In this document: positions 8,704 to 16,280 of the stretch, in pieces
Position numbering within the stretch: the first letter of the stretch is position 1
Layout of the letters: each line of letters begins with the position of its first letter
NCBI GenBank assembly: GCA_037139195.1
Contig: JBAXGW010000053.1
Coordinates: 1 to 31,515 of the forward strand
Length of the DNA: 31,515 bases
Direction of reading: 5' to 3'
From: JBAXGW01 sp037139195
Lineage (GTDB): Bacteria; Bacteroidota; Bacteroidia; Bacteroidales; JAHJDW01
Translations under genes and position numbers: made by a program
The notes under the pieces: generated by a model
Seen by the model: the letters and a program-made list of their open reading frames with translations, nothing else
Told to the model about the DNA's origin: nothing
Databases searched by the model: none

Positions 8704-9423
8704 TTATTTTTCGCAACTAAAACATCTTATTTCTAATTTGTGTTTTTTAATGCTAATAGCGTTTGTTTCTATTAGATTTTCTTTTAGTTTGCAAAATCCC
8801 ATAAGGTCAATTATTTTAACATCTGGCTCAATTGAATCAATTTGAGATTTGAATCCATTGTAATTTTCGTTAATTTCCTTCTGATTGTATTCATCATTTT
8901 TATACACAAAATATCTTTTTCTCGAAATTTTAAAAACAAATAATCTAGATGAATTAATTTCTGGAATGACTTTAAGTCTTTTGTATAGATTTAACGCATC
9001 TTCTTCATTCTCCTTTATAGAGCCAATCTGATAAACTAGTTTTTTTTCTCTATTTGCTTTTAATGTGCTATCTTTTATTTTCTTTTGTTTTATGAGGTCG
9101 CTGCTTTCATTAATAACTTTAGTAATTCCTTCGGTTAATTGTTCGCTGTCAGTTTTTGGTTTTGAATTTTCACTTATTGAAGTAGCTGTAGCTGAATTGC
9201 TTTTCAGGTTTAGATATGGTATTGCCATTATGAAGACTCCAAAAACAAATGAAAATATAATAATGTAATTGAAAATTAGATCTGCTTTTTTTTTGGTTTT
9301 GCTATTGAATAGTTTTTTAGTAAAATTTGTTATGTATTCTGCAACAAAATGTTTTGCAATTACAAGTATTATAGGTGTTATTGCAAAAAAACTTCCAACT
9401 ATATTATTAATGAGATTTTCCAT
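8704..9423 (-). CDS. Membrane protein with C-terminal SPOR-like region
   Basis: This encodes 239 residues. Two membrane helices lie at about 8-30 and 49-70, separated by a very basic loop (KKLFNSKTKKK). A charged, Ser/Thr/Lys-rich linker follows, then a folded C-terminal region from about 128 on. That region (LVYQIGSIKENEEDALNLYKRL ... RYFVYKNDEYNQKEINEN) has the beta-alpha-beta rhythm of SPOR domains, which bind denuded peptidoglycan, but the match is weak. The C-terminus holds a CFSC pair. It lies 79 bp downstream of another unrecognised gene on the same strand (9503-10783) and is likely co-transcribed with it. The function is unknown; the SPOR assignment is a guess from pattern. Confidence 0.6.
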   Translation of the reverse strand: MENLINNIVGSFFAITPIILVIAKHFVAEYITNFTKKLFNSKTKKKADLIFNYIIIFSFVFGVFIMAIPYLNLKSNSATATSISENSKPKTDSEQLTEGITKVINESSDLIKQKKIKDSTLKANREKKLVYQIGSIKENEEDALNLYKRLKVIPEINSSRLFVFKISRKRYFVYKNDEYNQKEINENYNGFKSQIDSIEPDVKIIDLMGFCKLKENLIETNAISIKKHKLEIRCFSCEK

Positions 9424-9502
9424 GATAATTTTTTATTATTATTGGATGATTACAAATCTTAATATATTCTTATTTGTTTTGTAATTACAGGAATAGTAAA
9501 CA

Positions 9503-10783
9503 TCAGTCCTCAAACCCAATATTAATAGTTAGTTTTTGACATGGTGATTTAAACTCAACAGGTCTTTTATTTACTGTTGGATACATTGCGTATCCCGTGC
9601 TTTGGTCTGCTCTGAAATTTGTAATTCCTAGATTAACCATAATATTTTCACGAACTTCTTTCCCTTTAATTGTCATAAGATAATTACCATCCTTGTAAAT
9701 TAAATATGGATTGGTTGATTTGTTTACAATAGTTAAAACTCCCATTTTATTTGTTTCACATGGTAATGATGGGATTGGCTTTTTATTTTGTGTATTAGAT
9801 ATATTATCAACTCCAATAATGAAAAAGGTCTTCATGAATTTATTAAATGATTTTGACGTTATATCTATATTCTTAGCGGATGTATAGAATGATATTATAA
9901 ACATTGTCGAATTTTGAAATGCTACATAAACATACGCCATTGAACTTTCATTTGTTATTTTATCATTATAGAGGTATGTGTATTTTAATGCTTTAAAATT
10001 AGGGCAGTTTGCAACTTCAGATGTAAGAAGCTGACCACTTCCTACAGTATTTGCAATTGATTCAGAAATACTAGTTTTGATTTTTTCGCTTATCTCGTTA
10101 TTTTCTTGAATTAACTCTATATTTACATTTTTCAATTGCTCAGATGTAGATTGACTAACAGAAATGCTAAAAGTTTGTTCGTTATTTAAGGACACATCGA
10201 AATTGTCTTCTTCTGCATTGTTTTTTTGTTTTTGACTAAATGCGCCTTCTGTCATAAAAAACAAATAATTGTTTTTTTCTCCTATATGAATTATTCCATT
10301 TATTTCTTTCGTTGTAATTATTTTTGTTTGTTCAGCGCTAACAGAAGCTGTTGAAACAGGAGTTGCTGATTCGGTTCCTAAACTTCCGCTTTTAATATAT
10401 AATTCTGTAAAAGCAGCAACTTTAACTAATTCATTTACTGCTGTTGCGTAATCTTTTTTATTAATCGCTGAAATACCAGTATTAATATTTTTTTCTAATA
10501 ACAATAAGAATTCTTTGTTTAGTACTTTTATATTTTTAACAGAATAAATTGCATTTGTTACCTCCAATACTGCCGCTTTAGTATTCTGATCTATTATTTT
10601 AGGAATTGTTTTAATAATTATTTCTTTAGTCAGAGGGTCATTGACTTTACTCATAATTAATGGAGAAACAAATGTCCAACCCAATTTGATCATCTGAGGG
10701 TCTATGTTATTTGTTTGAGCAATTGTGTTTTTTGCTATTATACAGTTCGCAAGAAAAAATAGAAGAAAAATTTTTGTTTTCAT
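9503..10783 (-). CDS. Secreted protein of unknown function
   Basis: This encodes 426 residues with a signal peptide at 1-22 (LLFFLANCIIAKNTIAQ). The next 120 residues are probably helical (repeated Ile/Lys/Asn-rich segments), followed by a Ser/Thr/Ala-rich linker near 140-155. A central region at about 160-330 resembles beta-rich domains, and a C-terminal domain at about 340-426 starts with CETNKMGVLTIVNKSTNPY and ends in a second cysteine near the end (SPCQKLTINIGFED). The two cysteines could form a disulphide bridge. I do not recognise the family. The gene is preceded, 63 nt upstream, by the end of the structured RNA candidate on the same strand, and followed by the two-helix membrane protein gene. 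Confidence 0.65.
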   Translation of the reverse strand: MKTKIFLLFFLANCIIAKNTIAQTNNIDPQMIKLGWTFVSPLIMSKVNDPLTKEIIIKTIPKIIDQNTKAAVLEVTNAIYSVKNIKVLNKEFLLLLEKNINTGISAINKKDYATAVNELVKVAAFTELYIKSGSLGTESATPVSTASVSAEQTKIITTKEINGIIHIGEKNNYLFFMTEGAFSQKQKNNAEEDNFDVSLNNEQTFSISVSQSTSEQLKNVNIELIQENNEISEKIKTSISESIANTVGSGQLLTSEVANCPNFKALKYTYLYNDKITNESSMAYVYVAFQNSTMFIISFYTSAKNIDITSKSFNKFMKTFFIIGVDNISNTQNKKPIPSLPCETNKMGVLTIVNKSTNPYLIYKDGNYLMTIKGKEVRENIMVNLGITNFRADQSTGYAMYPTVNKRPVEFKSPCQKLTINIGFED

Positions 10784-10846
10784 TTGCTTTTAATTTTAGA
10801 GTTAAAATATTTTACAACCTTTTTTATTTGGAGGGATTTCTATATT

Positions 10847-11008
10847 AAAAAAAGCGTGCAACTAAAACTATATTCGCAACCGAGGTTCTGGTAACCTATC
10901 ACAGCAAATAAGTATAGCCCACGCTTTGGCGTGAGCGCTTTACTTATTATTCTGCTGTGATTGAAACTTACCAGATTTCGGTTGCAGGAATAAAAGCTAA
11001 CGCTTTTT
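10847..11008 (-). ncRNA. Structured RNA candidate, copy A (same fold as 16281-16442)
   Basis: On the minus strand this folds into one long interrupted hairpin. In plus coordinates the helices are: closing stem 10849-10857 / 11000-11008; 10876-10882 / 10979-10985 (extended by 10872-10875 / 10988-10991); 10888-10894 / 10968-10974; 10898-10906 / 10953-10961; 10907-10914 / 10941-10948; and tip 10917-10924 / 10929-10936. The tip has one pair that is G-U on the minus strand but a C-A mismatch on the plus strand, which fixes the strand. The 3' side of the closing stem runs into seven Ts, as in an intrinsic terminator. The internal loop (GAAATC opposite GAACCTC) is identical to copy B while the flanking stems differ. 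It could be a free small RNA or a leader of the gene at 9503-10783. Confidence 0.6.
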
Positions 11009-11085
11009 ATAATAAAAAATCTAATTCAATTTATTAATACTACTTGATATTTACCTCCTTTTTGTGTTTATACTTATTTATAATG

Positions 11086-11116
11086 CAAAAATAATAAAAT
11101 ATACTGACAAAGTGCA
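11086..11116 (-). promoter_or_regulatory. Promoter candidate for structured RNA copy A
   Basis: On the minus strand, TTG (11116-11114) is followed after 20 nt by TATTTTTG (11093-11086), a full match to the Bacteroidota -7 box. Transcription would start near 11079 and run into the RNA candidate. Confidence 0.45.
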
Positions 11117-11291
11117 ATGAGAATTAATTAGTTGTGGACATAAAAACATGTGCTCGATTTTTAAACACAAAAGGAGTGTTATGCGCTATAGAAAAACTAT
11201 TACCATACTTCATCAAGGCAATTTATTGACTTTTGTTATTTGTATCCATTCCAAATTGCAATCATGCTAAAAAAAACATCGATAAGAATGT

Positions 11292-11299
11292 TATATTTG
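11292..11299 (+). promoter_or_regulatory. -7 box candidate of the sdhCAB operon
   Basis: TATATTTG matches TAnnTTTG and lies 21 bp upstream of the ATG at 11321. I see no TTG at the proper distance upstream, so the promoter is only half supported. If it is used, the longer open frame from 11240 cannot be the protein start. Confidence 0.35.
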
Positions 11300-11320
11300 A
11301 ATATCGAAAAATTAAAACGA

Positions 11321-11965
11321 ATGAATAAAACAAACTTATTTTACTCTTCAATAGGGAAAAAGCTTATTGTTGCATTAGCTGGTGGATTTCTGCTGGTTTT
11401 TTTATTGGTGCATTTAGGCATTAATTTGCTTTTACTTGTAAACGATAATGGAACGCTTTTTAATGAAGCCTCTCATTTTATGGGAACCAATTTTGTTATA
11501 AAAGTAATGCAACACGTTCTTGCGTTTGGACTTTTATTGCATGTGGTTTTTGCGATAATTGTAACATTGAAAAATTGGACGGCTCGTCCAAGTAAATATT
11601 ATACTTCAAACTCAAGCGAAACATCCTTCTTCTCTAAATATATGATTCATACTGGCGGTATTATTTTAGCATTTCTGGTAATTCACTTGTTAAATTTCTT
11701 TTATAAAATGAAATTTACTGAAATGACAATGTCGGATTATGATTTAGTAAGCGGACTATTTGTTCAATGGCAATATTCTGTATTTTATATTGTTTGTTTT
11801 CTGTTTATGGGATTTCATTTAAATCATGCTTTTCAATCAGCATTTCAAACATTAGGCTTTAATCATAATAAATATACTCCAACATTGAAGCTTATTGGAT
11901 TGATTTATTCATTGATTATTGCTGGTGGATTTTCTGCCATTCCAATTTTCTTCCTTATACGGTAG
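11321..11965 (+). CDS. sdhC: Succinate:quinone reductase cytochrome b558 subunit
   Basis: This is the membrane anchor of complex II (succinate dehydrogenase / fumarate reductase), which passes electrons between the SdhB iron-sulphur clusters and the quinone pool. The 214 residues from MNKTNLFYSSIGKK hold five membrane helices, as in the single-anchor type B enzymes. Histidines placed in the helices (H31, H65/H74, H110/H122, H166/H169) can supply the four axial ligands for two b hemes. The frame is open from a TTG at 11240, but family members start at MNK...SSIGKK, and a -7 box lies inside the extension. It is followed by sdhA 112 bp later and sdhB, the standard Bacteroidota order. Confidence 0.93.
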   Translation: MNKTNLFYSSIGKKLIVALAGGFLLVFLLVHLGINLLLLVNDNGTLFNEASHFMGTNFVIKVMQHVLAFGLLLHVVFAIIVTLKNWTARPSKYYTSNSSETSFFSKYMIHTGGIILAFLVIHLLNFFYKMKFTEMTMSDYDLVSGLFVQWQYSVFYIVCFLFMGFHLNHAFQSAFQTLGFNHNKYTPTLKLIGLIYSLIIAGGFSAIPIFFLIR

Positions 11966-11990
11966 CATGTTAACTGTTATCTGGTAAACG

Positions 11991-12068
11991 GTGGCTGAGC
12001 GTTAGTTGTTGAGCGAAGCCGAAGTAAGTCGAAGCCACGAATCCTACCAATCACTATTCACCAATCAC
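11991..12068. repeat. REP-like element and short direct repeats in the sdhC-sdhA spacer
   Basis: GTGGCT (11991-11996) pairs with AGCCAC (12033-12038) around GAGCGAAGCCGAAG-type sequence, a pattern I recognise as a common intergenic repeat in Bacteroidota (GGCTGAGCGAAGTCGAAGCC). Two copies of ACCAATCAC follow at 12046-12054 and 12060-12068. Confidence 0.55.
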
Positions 12069-12077
12069 TTTTTCTCT

Positions 12078-14018
12078 ATGTCAAAATTAAATTCAAATAT
12101 ACCAGCAGGCTCTATTTCAGAGAAATGGACTAATCACAAAGCAAATGTAAAGCTTGTCAATCCAGCTAATAAAAGGAAACTTGATATTATTGTTGTTGGA
12201 ACTGGTTTAGCTGGCGCATCTGCTGCTGCCTCACTTGGAGAGTTAGGGTATAATGTAAAAATATTCTGTTATCAAGACAGTCCTCGCCGTGCACATAGTA
12301 TTGCAGCACAAGGCGGAATAAATGCAGCCAAAAATTATAAGAATGATGGTGATAGTGTTTATCGACTTTTCTACGATACTATTAAAGGTGGTGATTATAG
12401 AGCTCGTGAAGCAAATGTATATCGATTAGCTGAGGTTAGCAATAGTATTATCGACCAATGTGTTGCTCAAGGTGTTCCTTTCGCACGTGATTATGGTGGA
12501 TTATTAGATAATCGTTCATTTGGCGGCTCACAAGTTTCTCGTACCTTTTATGCAAAGGGACAAACAGGTCAACAATTATTGCTTGGTGCTTATAGTGCAT
12601 TAAGCAGGCAAATAAATGAAGGGACTGTAAAACTATACAATCGTCAAGATATGCTTGATGTAGTAGTTGTAGATGGCAAAGCTCGTGGAATAATCACTAG
12701 AAACCTTGTTACAGGAGAAATAGAAAAACATTTCGGACATGCTGTTGTTCTTGCAAGTGGTGGTTATGGCAATGTTTATTATTTATCTACTAACGCTATG
12801 GGTTCTAATGTTAGTCCCATTTGGAAAGCATACAAAAAAGGAGCAATGTTTGCAAATCCTTGTTTTACTCAAATTCATCCAACATGTATTCCTGTTCATG
12901 GCGATTATCAGTCGAAACTGACATTGATGAGCGAAAGCTTAAGAAACGATGGAAGAATTTGGGTCCCTAAAAATATTGAAGATGTTCAAAAATTGAGGAA
13001 TAAACAAATTAAAGCATCCGATATTACTGAAGAAAATAGAGATTATTTTTTAGAGAGAAGATATCCAGCTTTCGGCAACTTAGTGCCCCGTGATGTTGCA
13101 TCTAGGGCTGCTAAAGAAAGATGTGATGCTGGATATGGTGTAGGAAATACTGGTTTAGCTGTATTTCTTGATTTATCTGGCTCTATCAAAAGACTAGGAG
13201 AAGATGTAATTCGAGAACGCTACGGAAATCTATTTCAGATGTACGAAAAAATTGTTGATGAGAATCCTTACGAAATGCCAATGATGATTTATCCTGCTGT
13301 TCATTATACCATGGGCGGAATTTGGGTTGATTATAATTTAATGACTAATATCCCTGGATTATATGCTTTAGGAGAGTGTAATTTCTCCGACCATGGTGCC
13401 AACCGATTAGGTGCTTCGGCCCTTATGCAAGGTTTAGCCGATGGCTATTTTGTACTACCCTATACTATTGGCGATTATTTGGCTGATGAAATTCACACTA
13501 AACGTATGACGACCAATGAACCTGAGTTTGTTGAAGCTGAAAAATTAGTGAAAGATACTATTGATAAGTTATTTGCCATAAAGGGAAAACAAACAGTTGA
13601 TAGCATTCATAAACGACTAGGAAAAATTATGTGGGATTATTGTGGAATGGGTAGAACGGAAGAAAGCCTTACAAAAGCACTTAGTTTATTTCCACAGCTG
13701 AAACACGATTTTTGGAATGACTTAAAATTGCCAGGCGATAAAAATGAATTTAATCCAGAACTTGAAAAAGCTGGTAGATTAATTGATTTTATCGAACTTG
13801 GCGAATTAATGGTTCGTGATGCATTAAATAGAAAAGAATCGTGTGGTGGACATTTCCGCGAAGAATCTCAAACAGAAGATGGCGAAGCATTAAGAAATGA
13901 TGAAATGTTTGCTTATGTTGCAGCTTGGGAATTTAAGGGCGAAAATATCGAGCCAAAACTTCATAAGGAAGAATTGAAATTTGAAGCGATAGAATTAAAA
14001 CAAAGAAATTATAAATAA
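12078..14018 (+). CDS. sdhA: Succinate dehydrogenase / fumarate reductase flavoprotein subunit
   Basis: This is the catalytic subunit of complex II, interconverting succinate and fumarate. The product has 646 residues from MSKLNSNIPAG. It has the FAD dinucleotide fold (DIIVVGTGLAGASAAASLG, about 36-54) and the motif RAHSIAAQGG, whose H73 corresponds to the covalent FAD ligand. The active-site stretches include HPTC, the arginine region NLVPRDVASRA, HYTMGGI, and GECNFSDHGANRLGASALMQ. The frame is open upstream to a TTG at 12006, but those 24 residues are encoded by a REP-like repeat and should not be counted. Length and motifs fit the type B FrdA/SdhA family. It lies between sdhC and sdhB. Confidence 0.96.
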   Translation: MSKLNSNIPAGSISEKWTNHKANVKLVNPANKRKLDIIVVGTGLAGASAAASLGELGYNVKIFCYQDSPRRAHSIAAQGGINAAKNYKNDGDSVYRLFYDTIKGGDYRAREANVYRLAEVSNSIIDQCVAQGVPFARDYGGLLDNRSFGGSQVSRTFYAKGQTGQQLLLGAYSALSRQINEGTVKLYNRQDMLDVVVVDGKARGIITRNLVTGEIEKHFGHAVVLASGGYGNVYYLSTNAMGSNVSPIWKAYKKGAMFANPCFTQIHPTCIPVHGDYQSKLTLMSESLRNDGRIWVPKNIEDVQKLRNKQIKASDITEENRDYFLERRYPAFGNLVPRDVASRAAKERCDAGYGVGNTGLAVFLDLSGSIKRLGEDVIRERYGNLFQMYEKIVDENPYEMPMMIYPAVHYTMGGIWVDYNLMTNIPGLYALGECNFSDHGANRLGASALMQGLADGYFVLPYTIGDYLADEIHTKRMTTNEPEFVEAEKLVKDTIDKLFAIKGKQTVDSIHKRLGKIMWDYCGMGRTEESLTKALSLFPQLKHDFWNDLKLPGDKNEFNPELEKAGRLIDFIELGELMVRDALNRKESCGGHFREESQTEDGEALRNDEMFAYVAAWEFKGENIEPKLHKEELKFEAIELKQRNYK

Positions 14019-14021
14019 TCT

Positions 14022-14112
14022 GGTGCAAGGTTCAGGGTGCACGGCAAAAGGTAAAAGAATAAAATCGAATACTGCTTAGCCACCATGCACCATTTGCCGT
14101 TTGCCGTTTACC
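14022..14112. repeat. Low-complexity repeat in the sdhA-sdhB spacer
   Basis: GGTGCA occurs at 14022-14027 and 14036-14041, facing TGCACC at 14086-14091. CGGCAAAAGGTAAA (14042-14055) is mirrored by two tandem TTTGCCG units (14093-14106) and TTTACC (14107-14112). This mixture of small direct and inverted repeats is typical of expanded spacer DNA in Bacteroidota. It contains no gene. Confidence 0.6.
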
Positions 14113-14121
14113 ATTTAAGAT

Positions 14122-14895
14122 ATGAATTTAAAATTGAAAATATGGCGTCAAAAAGATGCTAAAGCAAAAGGGAAATTTGTTAGTTACGAATTAAATGATA
14201 TTTCGCCCGATTGTTCATTTTTAGAAATGTTAGATCAATTAAATGAGCAGCTTATCAATCAAGGTGGCGATTCTATTGCATTTGAAAAATGTCCTGTTTC
14301 TTTCGACCACGATTGTAGAGAAGGTATTTGTGGAATGTGTGGATTGTATATAAATGGTCGCCCTCATGGACCAGAAAAAGAAGTAACCACTTGTCAGTTG
14401 CACATGCGTAAATTTAATAATGGTGAAACCATTGTTATTGAGCCATGGCGAGCAAAAGCTTTCCCTATAATTAAAGATTTATTAGTGGATAGAAGCGCTT
14501 TTGATATTATAATTCAAGCAGGTGGTTATATTTCTGTTAATACAGGAAGTTCACCTGATGCCAATGCAGCTCCTATTTCAAAATTTAAAGCTGATTTAGC
14601 AATGGATGCAGCGGCATGTATTGGCTGTGGTGCTTGTGTTGCAGGATGTAGAAATGCATCAGCAATGTTGTTTGTTGGAGCAAAGGTTTCTCAATTAGCA
14701 TTATTGCCACAAGGCAGACCAGAAGCAGCTCGCAGGGTTCAAAAAATGGTTGCTAAAATGGATGAACTAGGTTTTGGCAATTGTTCAAATACGTATGCTT
14801 GCGAAGCAGAATGTCCTAAAGGAATAAATGTTTCTAATATTGCCAGAATGAACAAAGAGTATTTTGCTGCAAAAATTTGTTCAGAAAATGAATAG
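14122..14895 (+). CDS. sdhB: Succinate dehydrogenase / fumarate reductase iron-sulphur subunit
   Basis: This 257-residue electron-transfer subunit carries the three clusters of complex II. The [2Fe-2S] ligands are C65, C70, C73 and C91 (CREGICGMCG ... TTCQLH). The C-terminal ferredoxin-like part has C166-x2-C169-x2-C172-x3-C176 and C221 ... C227-x3-C231, enough for a [4Fe-4S] and a [3Fe-4S] cluster. It is the last gene of the sdhCAB operon, closed by a strong terminator 42 bp after the stop codon. The start ATG follows the repeat-rich spacer directly. Confidence 0.96.
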   Translation: MNLKLKIWRQKDAKAKGKFVSYELNDISPDCSFLEMLDQLNEQLINQGGDSIAFEKCPVSFDHDCREGICGMCGLYINGRPHGPEKEVTTCQLHMRKFNNGETIVIEPWRAKAFPIIKDLLVDRSAFDIIIQAGGYISVNTGSSPDANAAPISKFKADLAMDAAACIGCGACVAGCRNASAMLFVGAKVSQLALLPQGRPEAARRVQKMVAKMDELGFGNCSNTYACEAECPKGINVSNIARMNKEYFAAKICSENE

Positions 14896-14937
14896 ATTTT
14901 ATTTGAAAATTGTTTATGCTTTTTTAAAATGAATATC

Positions 14938-14973
14938 ACCTCTCAGATTTTTTTGAATTTGAGAGGTTTTTTT
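14938..14973 (+). terminator. Terminator of the sdhCAB operon
   Basis: The stem 14938-14949 / 14956-14967 (ACCTCTCA pairing with TGAGAGGT, then weaker A-T pairs) has a 6-nt loop and is followed by a run of seven Ts. Confidence 0.85.
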
Positions 14974-14974
14974 A

Positions 14975-15015
14975 TTACAAAATGTAAGTTACATTTTGTA
15001 AGTTACATTTTGTTA
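14975..15015 (+). promoter_or_regulatory. Three 13-bp operator-like sites in tandem
   Basis: TTACAAAATGTAA (14975-14987), TTACATTTTGTAA (14989-15001) and TTACATTTTGTTA (15003-15015) are separated by a single G each. Sites 1 and 2 together form a perfect 27-bp palindrome, and every site is itself an interrupted TTACA/TGTAA palindrome. The third differs by one base. They cover the -33 element of the ATPase gene promoter, so a protein bound here would block transcription. Confidence 0.7.
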
Positions 15016-15025
15016 TATATATTTG
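14995..15025 (+). promoter_or_regulatory. Promoter of the AAA ATPase gene
   Basis: TTTG (14995-14998) is followed after 19 nt by TATATTTG (15018-15025). Both boxes match the Bacteroidota consensus. The start codon is 18 bp downstream. This places the ATG at 15044, since the longer frame would begin inside the -7 box. Confidence 0.7.
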
Positions 15026-15043
15026 CAGGAAAAATACTTCTGC

Positions 15044-16180
15044 ATGAAAACAAAAATAGATAATCCTTTTCTCACAACTACATACCAAGGTGCTGAATAT
15101 TTCTGCGATAGACAGAATGAAACAGCAAATTTGCTTGACAACATTACAAATGGCAACTCAACAACCCTATTTGCCTCTCGAAGAATAGGCAAGACAGGGC
15201 TAATACATCATGTAATTAATCAATTACCAAAAAATTGGATAGGCATATATGTTGATATACTTCAAACAGAAAATTTAAGTCAATTTTTTGCTGAATTAGC
15301 CACTGCAATTGCAAAATCTCAATCAGAAAATAATAGTTTTGGACGAAAATTTATCAATTTTATCAAACAATTTCGACCCATAATGAGTTTTGATAATCTT
15401 ACAGGAGTGCCTCAATTTTCTTTTAATATTGATAAGAGTCAAGTAGAACAAAATATTGAATCCTTATTTCAATTTCTAGAACAGCAAAACTTCAAAACTA
15501 TTATTGCAATTGATGAATTTCAGCAAATAACCAATTATCCCGAAAAAAATACCGAAGCATGGCTGCGCTCAAAAATCCAACAGCTCAAAAATATAGTTTT
15601 TATCTTTTCGGGGAGTCGGCAACATATTATGAGTGAAATGTTTACTTCTTCAAAACGCCCTTTTTACAGAAGTACTCAACTATTGAAACTTGAAAAAATA
15701 GACAAGCAAATATATTCAGATTTTGTAATTTATCAATTTGAGAAATATAATAAACAGATAAGCTCTGAAATTACAAATATCGTTATCGATTGGGCGAATA
15801 CCCATACATACTACGTACAGCAAATTTTTAATAGAATTTTCTCAGCAACAAAATCAGTTGTAACAGAACTTATATGGAAGCAAGAAGCCTTGCGAATATT
15901 AGAAGAGCAAGAAACGGTTTTTCTCACCTATCGAAATATGCTTACAAAACCTCAATGGAAGTTGCTTGAAGCAATTGCATTAGAAGGCATTGTAGAACAA
16001 GTAACCTCCAAAACATTTATAGAAAAGCACAAGCTAGGTTCATCAGCCACTGTGCTTCGTTCCTTAAAAACGCTTCTCGATGACGAACTAATCTATTATG
16101 ATTTTGACATAAATGGAAATAAATTTTATGGCATCTATGATGTTTGGTTGCAGAGGTGGTTTGAGAATAAATATAATTGA
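15044..16180 (+). CDS. Stand-alone AAA+ ATPase of the archaeal-ATPase (ATPase_2) type
   Basis: This encodes 378 residues from MKTKIDNPFL. The start phrase (NPF... YFCDRQNE) is typical of this family. The P-loop is the variant ASRRIGKT (44-51). Walker B is TIIAIDEF (152-159, D157-E158), and a sensor-like strand FIFSGSRQHIM (187-197) follows. The C-terminal 100 residues form a likely winged-helix region ending GIYDVWLQRWFENKYN. Such STAND-like ATPases occur in many scattered copies in Bacteroidota and archaea, and their cellular role is not settled. Here the gene is alone, placed right after the sdh terminator, with a tandem palindromic operator on its promoter. That suggests tight repression, perhaps by the protein itself through the winged helix; this is inference. 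Confidence 0.85.
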   Translation: MKTKIDNPFLTTTYQGAEYFCDRQNETANLLDNITNGNSTTLFASRRIGKTGLIHHVINQLPKNWIGIYVDILQTENLSQFFAELATAIAKSQSENNSFGRKFINFIKQFRPIMSFDNLTGVPQFSFNIDKSQVEQNIESLFQFLEQQNFKTIIAIDEFQQITNYPEKNTEAWLRSKIQQLKNIVFIFSGSRQHIMSEMFTSSKRPFYRSTQLLKLEKIDKQIYSDFVIYQFEKYNKQISSEITNIVIDWANTHTYYVQQIFNRIFSATKSVVTELIWKQEALRILEEQETVFLTYRNMLTKPQWKLLEAIALEGIVEQVTSKTFIEKHKLGSSATVLRSLKTLLDDELIYYDFDINGNKFYGIYDVWLQRWFENKYN

Positions 16181-16197
16181 ATAAATTGAAAAATATA

Positions 16198-16228
16198 TTG
16201 CTCTTATTGTAAATATTACGTATTATTG
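16198..16228 (+). promoter_or_regulatory. Promoter candidate for structured RNA copy B
   Basis: TTG (16198-16200) is followed after 20 nt by TATTATTG (16221-16228), one base off TAnnTTTG. The spacing equals that found upstream of copy A. Confidence 0.35.
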
Positions 16229-16280
16229 CAATGTTAAAATTGGAAATTAATGTAAGAAAAAAAGAAAATATTTAAAATAT

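Noticed and set aside
10847..11008. Copies A and B as a miniature transposable element
   Set aside because: Transposon copies would share arm sequence. Here the stems differ while pairing is kept and only loop bases are conserved, so selection on RNA structure explains them better.
11041..11075. AAGGAGGT on the minus strand near 11063-11053 as a ribosome binding site of a hidden gene
   Set aside because: No start codon with an open frame follows; Bacteroidota make little use of such sites, so it is taken as chance.
11240..11320. TTG at 11240 as the start of sdhC
   Set aside because: The extension is not found in the family, and a -7 box (11292-11299) lies inside it. MNKTNLFYSSIGKK at 11321 is the typical start.
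14975..15015. The tandem 13-mers as a short CRISPR-like array
   Set aside because: The 1-nt spacing, the internal palindrome and the position on a promoter fit operator sites, not repeat-spacer units.
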